DNA from: Rosellinia necatrix
Taxonomy: Eukaryota; Ascomycota; Sordariomycetes; Xylariales; Xylariaceae
Assembly (NCBI GenBank): GCA_021209875.1
Contig: JAGYVD010000010.1
Location: forward strand, 1,860,001-1,924,000
Length of the DNA: 64,000 nt
Direction: 5' to 3'
Below the pieces are notes generated by a model. It ran no database searches, was not told the DNA's origin, and saw only the letters and a program-made list of their open reading frames with translations. The position numbers and the translations under genes were made by a program. Below, one piece after another: positions 57,864-64,000 of the stretch (within the stretch, counting starts at the first letter, position 1; each line of letters starts with the position of its first letter).

Positions 57864-58401
57864 CTAATAAATATCGGGTTCGTTGGCATTAGCGGATGTA
57901 AAGAGGAATTCTCGGTAGCCTAAGAGCATTCGATGAATTCTATGCGTTCCTCGTGGGTCGAACGGTATCTTACCGGGAGATGATCCAGAGTCAAGCAAGG
58001 TTTCTGCCGTGTTGCCTTCCATAGAACATTCAGTCTTGTGATCAAAGCGCCAGGCTTCTTCTAGGCTACACACCTCACTTTGTCACGTACCTCAGTCGTG
58101 CTCTTCCAGTAAGATCCGTCGCTTGCCCGTCGTGTAATAAATAATTGAAGCGCAGAAGAGGGACGGGCCGGTCCATGAAGCGAGGATTTTAAGGTGACCC
58201 TTTATTGCTTCCCGCATCGCAAGATCGGCTGGGCCATCTGTATTCCCTTGAGTCAACCTAGACAACGGTTGATTCTTAGTGCTGTATCTGAGAAGTTTTA
58301 CGTCACATGCAAACTCCTTGACGGATTCTGGCAGATCTTTGAGGCAGCACAGTAATGGCGGGGTTCAAGGAACCCCCTACCACGTTATTGAAGACGGACA
58401 T
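57864..58401 (-). pseudogene. Degenerate gene with two close TGA codons and a frameshift
   Basis: On the minus strand one frame runs from 58364 to 57864 and reads as protein except for TGA at 58094-58092 and another three codons later. Before the stops: CLKDLPESVKEFACDVKLL and AIKGHLKILASWTG; after them: SLEEAWRFDHKTECSM and HRMLLGYREFLFTSA. Upstream, an ATG at 58401 opens MSVFNNVVGG-NPAITVL, which would continue into CLKDLPE only after a one-base shift. The start resembles N-terminal helical domains of fungal STAND/NLR-type proteins, but I cannot confirm this. Two TGA codons where CGA would fit suggest C-to-T change, as from RIP or deamination. Confidence 0.55.
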
Positions 58402-59581
58402 GAGCTCGCGACCTGGTATTCCATGTTACAGTAGAATCCTTCACGAGGCGCCTCGATAGGTGCGAAAGTCCAGTTTCGCTTATAGTAAGAAGCCTGTGCT
58501 AGTAATCCTGAGGAATGAGATGATATAGCTGAATAATCATCACGGCAAGGCCATTCATCACCGCTGCCGCTAATCGTAGTGATAATTTGCCTATCGAAAT
58601 CGGAAGCTGCCTAGATCGCTAAAATTGAATAGGATAGGGAAACGTGAGGAGTGCGATGAGCTTGTTTGTTTGCCTAAAACTGATGGATGATGGATTGCCC
58701 TAAAATCTATCAGGTAAACGAAGATGGCGGGCTAATCCCTCGATATTGGTACCTTGAGCGTACTTGAGTAATACCGCCGGTCGCATTAGGTAACCTTACG
58801 GTCGCAGGCGATCGTTACGGTCTAAGGGTGTATTATTGTATTTAAAAAGCTCACTCACTTGGGCTATGTCACTTGGCTATGAGACATATAGTGGATACTA
58901 GATAGAATGTGCTGGTTTCAGAAAAAATCTCCCATTGTATCAAGAGAGTCAACAGTATTCATACCCAGTGATGAGTATCTAGATGGTATCTAGATGGTAT
59001 GTATGTACATCCAGTGCATCGGTACCTACCCGTCTTTAGTCACTTCTATTTCCGGGCTGTTTGGGTACATAGCTGTCTGTTGGGTAAACTTAGCTGTAGT
59101 GTAGGTTAGTGAGTGGGGTGTTTGGTCGGCGCCTGGGGTACATACATACAGAACTTATTTTTTGTATGTGGCCAGGATATCCAAGGGAGGTTCTAGCCTT
59201 GTACAGCCAAGTGCATACATGCGTGCTCACCGTCCGTCCACCGCCCGGAAGGAAGGTCCCAGCCGGCAGTCAACTCAAGCTCTGCAATCTCCTCTTCTTA
59301 CTCGAACTTGCCTACCCACAATTTTTCCTTCCCATGACAACCGCCTCGTCGAAGAGGGTCCGAAGAAGTGGGAAAGACATTTCCCATTTTTATGCTGCTG
59401 CCCTCGCCCATATCATCCACATGTAGCCGCCCAGTACTGCCCTTTTTCCCGCCGGCATACAGTACACCCTGGCCTCCTCCATCCTTCGTCCTCCACGGAA
59501 GAGCCCCCCTGTAGTCTACCGTCTCCCAACTCCCCGACTCTCGACCCCCCAACCGCTTCCTTTCGGCCCGGCCACGTCGAT
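58402..59581. other. Intergenic region and upstream side of the FN3 gene
   Basis: No supported gene to 59150. From about 59220 to 59581 there are overlapping open frames on both strands with high C content and no motif; I read this as leader and promoter. Confidence 0.45.
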
Positions 59582-62500
59582 ATGTTATGGGCCCCATGGA
59601 CGGCTGTTCCCACGCTTCTTTTCGTCTGCGCCCTTCTTGCCTGGTGGCTCGTTGAGCCGAAGACCACCCATCTGAATTTGATCGTCGCCATCGGCTGCGC
59701 TCTCTTCTATTGGGCCATCGTTCCCGACGTTGCCCAGTCCACTCCCGCTCACATCTACCGGCTGTCTACCATCATTGCCACCTTCCTACGGCTCGACGCG
59801 CTAGTCCTATATCATACCAACATGCTCCTCACTGGTTTTGCCTTTGTGTGGTATGCGCAAATCCTCCCCATCACCCTCGACCCGAAGCGATTCTGTTCCC
59901 CCAGACACTCACTGCCTCTGGTTGGCCCGGGCACTCACTCTTTTTTGTAGGCTAGCCCACCGAGCCGTACAAGTCCTGAGGAAGTCCGTCAACGACCTTA
60001 TCAGCGTCTTAGGTGTCGAAGTTCCTGATGCGCCCGATGTATCGCTCGCCGGAATCCGCGCTGACGCGGCCACGCTGAACTGGACACGCCCTTTACCAAC
60101 TAGGCCCGTCGCAAAGTTTACAATTCAGGTGAACGGAGTTAATGGTACGTAACGGGTCCACCGACGCCTAATCAGGATAAACCGTTGATATTTGTCGCCT
60201 GTAGTTGGCGATTCTGGAAACCAAGAGACGGCCATCACCGTGACTGGCCTGAAGCCAGATCACTTCTACAACATCCGGGTCATAGCCGTCGGTTATAACA
60301 ATTTTCAGGCCGGAAGTCGAGTCATTCGTTTGCGGACGTATAGCAGAGACGGCCGTCCTCAACTCGGAGATGGACGGCTGCCGTCTAATTTCGTTCCCGA
60401 CGAGCAGCAAGTCGCAAGCCCCAATGATCACCTTGATGAGGATGGGACGCCTCGCGGCTCCGCAGTTAGTGTCGAGACTGCCTCGGTCCCCGATGGCTCA
60501 ACGTTATCTCCACGTGACGCAAACACAAACCCTTCAGTGGGTAGGCGGAATACTTTGACAAGGAAACACTCCCCATCAACGGCCAGCATGGAGCCGCCTA
60601 CGAAGGAGATCGTGGACGATTACTCGGCACAATCATTGCAGAAGCTCGGAGAAAATTTCGAGAGCATACGAAAAGAAATAGAGGAAATACAACTACAGAT
60701 CGCCAAGGAGGAAAAGGAATATAAAGAGACGGTAGAAGAGTTGGCGGAGGAAAAGAAGTTGAAAAAACGAATTCAGAAAGAGAAAGACGATATGACAGAA
60801 AAGTTGAAGAGGGAAGTGGGTTCGACGGAGAGAGCGATGCGAAGTGCACAGCAGAGAAAAACGCAGAAAGAGAAGTTATTGCGGGATAGAAAAGCAGAAC
60901 GGCAGAAGCTTCACGACGATATAACCAAATGGGACAAGGATATCGCCTCCATGCGGAAGCGGCAAGGGTGTTTTGAGAAGGAAAAAGAGGAGTTTCAAAG
61001 GCAGGCGGATGCGCGAAGTGAGGCGCTCCGCCAGGATATTGCCCAAGCGCAAGCAAGCCTCGCGCAGGAAGAGGCGGAGCTAAAAGAGAAGGGCAGAGAA
61101 TTAAAAGAGGCGGAGGACCAACGGAAGAAACTCCCGGGCGGCGAGGAGAGTGAGGAGTGGCGAGAAAAAGATGCCGAGATTAGACGAAATTGGGACATGA
61201 GACTAAAAGAACTGCACCGGCGGTTATATGCCGCTAACAAGAGGCTACGATTAGCCAACGACTATGGGCGTGTCTTACAAACTCAACTAGCAGCAGCCCA
61301 ACAGTCCGGTTTACCCTTTATGTACAACCAGGCCAACTCATCTGGTGTCGAATTCGACCCCGGAACGCAAAACCAGCTCAAGAGGCGAAGCCGGAACAGC
61401 AACTCCCTATCTGCCGTTGTGATCCCTTCCCCCGCCCAGTCATTTTCAGTGACCGACCGATCATACGGGGCCGCACAGAATTTTGGCCCATCACGGCCAC
61501 CTACCATGCCGCCCGGCTTTCCCCAGGGGTCTTTCATGGACAACCACATTCCCTTCTCAGGATCCCTCGATGAAGATGGCATCAGGGCTCTTACAGCCGG
61601 CGTTCCCCTCAGCCCTACAGCTACCTCTCTTTTACCGGCTGGCATGCTCGATGATCTTCTCGACGATGATCCTCCAAGTCCTGGATCTATGTTGCCTCGC
61701 CACGACACGTTCGGATCAGGTATGACTCACGAATACGACGCCCAGTCTCCAACCTCGTCAGCTCGGTCGCCTAGCCTGATGTCTAGTCCACAAAGTTCCA
61801 CGCACCACCTCCCATTCTCACAGTACGCTGGAGATAATAGTGACCGTCGGTCTCTTCGCGGCTTCCGAGGCGATTTTGGTCCATCGTCGTCACCAATTCC
61901 ACCGGCTCCCCAAACTTCCCATCGTAACAGGTTCATCCCTTGGCTGCATCGAGGTCCCAAAGAAACGGACGAGGCCCCGGCGTTAGGTACACTCAAACCT
62001 AGTCAGAGCCAATCCTTACCCCGACAGACCGAGGACGATGATCCAGCTCCTAACAAGCGAAGGATCAGTTTCTCTTCGGGCTGGAATATGTTTAACCGGG
62101 GTACCATGCCACCCAGGCCTGACGCGGTGGAAGCCACGGCCCCGAGTCCAAGAGGTCTTGCATCACGACGGTTAGGGCTTGGCACAAATACGAGTCTTGG
62201 CAGCAACATCTTCTCCGAGCGAGACCCAAACAGTCCCAGGCCCCTTTCCATTGCGTCCTCGGAGATTCCCCGTCCTTCTACCGATAGCGGTTCCATATGG
62301 GCCAGGAGTTTGCAACCCCAAAGCCGGCTATGGCCTACGGAGGACGGCCCTTGGACTGGATCGCGGAACCCCTCACGACGGCCTTCGCTTCATGGGTCGC
62401 CCTCTCAGCTGAAGACGACGCTCGCTGATGCTGATGACGAAATTCTAGATGATTCGGAACTACTACATGCCTCTCCCAGCCAGGTAGGCATCATCGGGAC

Positions 62501-63005
62501 CAAGCCACCCAAAACCCTGAGCCAGCGGCTCAATCCGGCTGCCCCTATGTTCATAGGTAACCTTTTCCGCGCAAGAGGAGAGAAAGAAAAGGAATCCGAT
62601 AAAGAAGCCAAGGACCATAAAGACAAGTCCAAGACTAGAGGAAAGGATAAGGAGACGAAGGAGGAAAACCCCCGCAAGTCTTTTACTTCCATCTCGGACA
62701 TTGGGACTACTTCCCTTGATGAGTCGCCGTCAGATTCCCGCAAATCTAGAGACACATTTTCGATGGATTCCCCGTCTATTACAGAATCACGTGAATCCTT
62801 GAATCTTGAGCCCCCGTTTTCGCATTTGCCGTTAGATCACGCGACGGGCGCGGGGATCAAGGACCACGAGAGCGGGCTCCGGAAGTTGCTGCGTAAAGGC
62901 AGCTCCTCCAAGTTCAGCTTCTCGTCGGTGCGTGGCCTGGGTGGTAAGAAGGGACCCAACAGCGTCACGAGCTCGGATCGGAACGTATCGGGGGGACCGG
63001 ACTAG
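59582..63005 (+). CDS. Membrane-anchored fibronectin-III/coiled-coil protein, probable frameshift near its end
   Basis: Exons 59582-59850, 59951-60144 and 60205-63005 join in phase and give 1087 residues. Introns are 100 and 60 nt (donors GTATGC and GTACGT). The N-terminus has about three hydrophobic helices (VPTLLFVCALLAWWLV, LIVAIGCALFYWAIV, LLTGFAFVW). A fibronectin type III domain spans about residues 105-195 (DAPDVSLAGI, ATLNWTRPLP, ITVTGLKPDHFYNIRV). From about 270 to 480 there is a long Lys/Glu-rich coiled coil, then a Ser/Pro-rich disordered region. The frame stops at 63005, but an adjacent frame continues to 63204 with conserved-looking sequence (DRTSFDEFAEDNSAQFLG, RSYDSLHSSPS). The switch occurs at a run of six G at 62991-62996, so one extra G is the likely cause. 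The architecture suggests a scaffold at a membrane; its function is unknown to me. Confidence 0.8.
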
Positions 63006-63204
63006 CTTCGATGAGTTTGCGGAAGACAACAGTGCTCAGTTCCTCGGTCGCAGCTACGACAGTCTGCATAGTAGCCCCTCGATCGGGCCGACGAGCGGGC
63101 CCCGGTCAGCTAAGGACAAGCCTGTCGGCTGGGGTTCCAGGTTCACGATGAAGAAGAAACCGGGCAAAGAAAAAGAAAGCCTGGATATCGAAAGGGATGA
63201 CTAG

Positions 63205-64000
63205 GCTCCGGACAAAAGGCCAAATCGGGCGTGGTAGGGCGGGAGGGGGCGGGGGACGTTGGGGTTTTGCGTGGCATAGCGGACAGACTTAAATCGAAAA
63301 TCATTCATTGTAGTAACAGAACCAAAGGTTTAAACCGAGGGATCATAGATTGCAGCAGCTTCTAGTACGGGCTTCTGATTACTTAAGCACTTATCATGGC
63401 CTAAATAAAGCGACTCGATATTATAGGTTCTCTATTCTTTTTCCCCCCCCCATCTGTCTATCTACACTCTTTCGGCGGGGGTTGGCCAGTTCTCTTCGGG
63501 CGCCCTCACGGATTCCGAGGGGCAGTCATGCTACCCTGTAAGGGCTCTAAGTAAGTAAAGTAAGTACCTAGAAGTACCCCACCAGAAGGGGTGGCGGTGG
63601 GTACTGGCAGTACTTTTTTACTGGAGCTTGGGCGAGTTAATGGCCGGTCCGCAGCGGCCATGTCGAACGAGAGCTCTGTTGGTTGTTCGATCCCGGAACT
63701 CGGACTCCCACCACTGCGACAACAAAACGCTCCAAAACTCCCAGCACCTAAGAATTCTCCATTCGGCCTTCGTCGAGTCCACCAATTTAAGGTACAACAT
63801 TCTGCAAATAGCATTTTTTACAGAACAAATCCCCGAAACTCCGTGAACTCGCCCAAACAACCGAACCTGGCCAGGCGAACCGACTCGACTCGACTCTTGA
63901 TGATTCGACGATTCCACACTCAGCAAGCGTCTGCTCCTTCGAAGCCGGATAGCGAATAGACAGACGAGAATAAACGCAGTAGCGATTTGCCGATTGATTA
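63205..64000. other. 3' region and window end
   Basis: 3' side of the FN3 gene. A frame at 63591-63959 and overlapping minus-strand frames show no motif and I do not call them. A CCCCCCC run lies near 63445. A gene reading off the window end cannot be excluded. Confidence 0.4.

Noticed and set aside
63591..63959. 122-codon plus-strand frame near the window end
   Set aside because: No motif, and overlapping minus-strand frames of equal length; not enough to call a gene.

Overview
The window is nuclear DNA from a filamentous ascomycete (Pezizomycotina, most likely Sordariomycetes). This rests on many short introns (about 45-160 nt, GT-AG with CTRAC-like branch points), a trifunctional HIS4, and families typical of these fungi: HET domain, fungal rhodopsin-fold membrane protein, PLAC8, small secreted protein, and an Nbs1-type FHA/BRCT protein. 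Genes lie on both strands with their own promoters; there are no operons, no bacterial signals and no recognisable intact transposon.

Layout. 1-12 kb is gene-poor: a two-exon hypothetical gene, a small secreted protein, a three-exon hypothetical gene, and long stretches with only degraded coding traces. 12-26 kb is mostly conserved housekeeping: a BuGZ/ZNF207-like zinc finger, an F-box gene broken by one in-frame TAG, lipin (phosphatidate phosphatase), TAF9, and HIS4, which has a GC-AG intron and a perfect Gcn4/CPC1 site upstream. 26-28 kb carries a seven-helix fungal rhodopsin-fold protein with a polyQ/H tail. 27.7-32.5 kb is empty. 32-44 kb is housekeeping again: GH47 mannosidase, threonine dehydratase, tRNA-Thr(AGT), mitochondrial ribosomal protein bL36m, a LYRM2-like LYR protein, the NatD acetyltransferase, and a PLAC8 gene broken by one in-frame TAG. 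44-50 kb is accessory: a His-rich single-pass membrane protein, a HET-domain pseudogene and a large unknown protein. 50-56 kb holds Nbs1, a cytochrome b5-domain protein and a GST. 56-59.5 kb has only a degraded gene. 59.6-63.2 kb holds a large membrane/fibronectin-III/coiled-coil protein with a probable one-base frameshift near its end.

Two features run through the window. First, intergenic DNA carries dispersed islands of TAGG/CCTA simple sequence, often palindromic around CCTAGG, which I did not find inside the genes. Second, several genes look intact except for stop codons. In the PLAC8 gene all five exons join in phase and the only defect is a TAG where a tryptophan is expected; the F-box gene also has a single TAG in an otherwise continuous frame. 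Nonsense mutation is the simplest explanation. However, UAG-to-UGG recoding by sexual-stage A-to-I mRNA editing is established in Sordariomycetes and would restore exactly these sites, so this is the most interesting hypothesis here. The HET, 58-kb and 9-kb remnants have frameshifts or several TGAs and look like ordinary pseudogenes.
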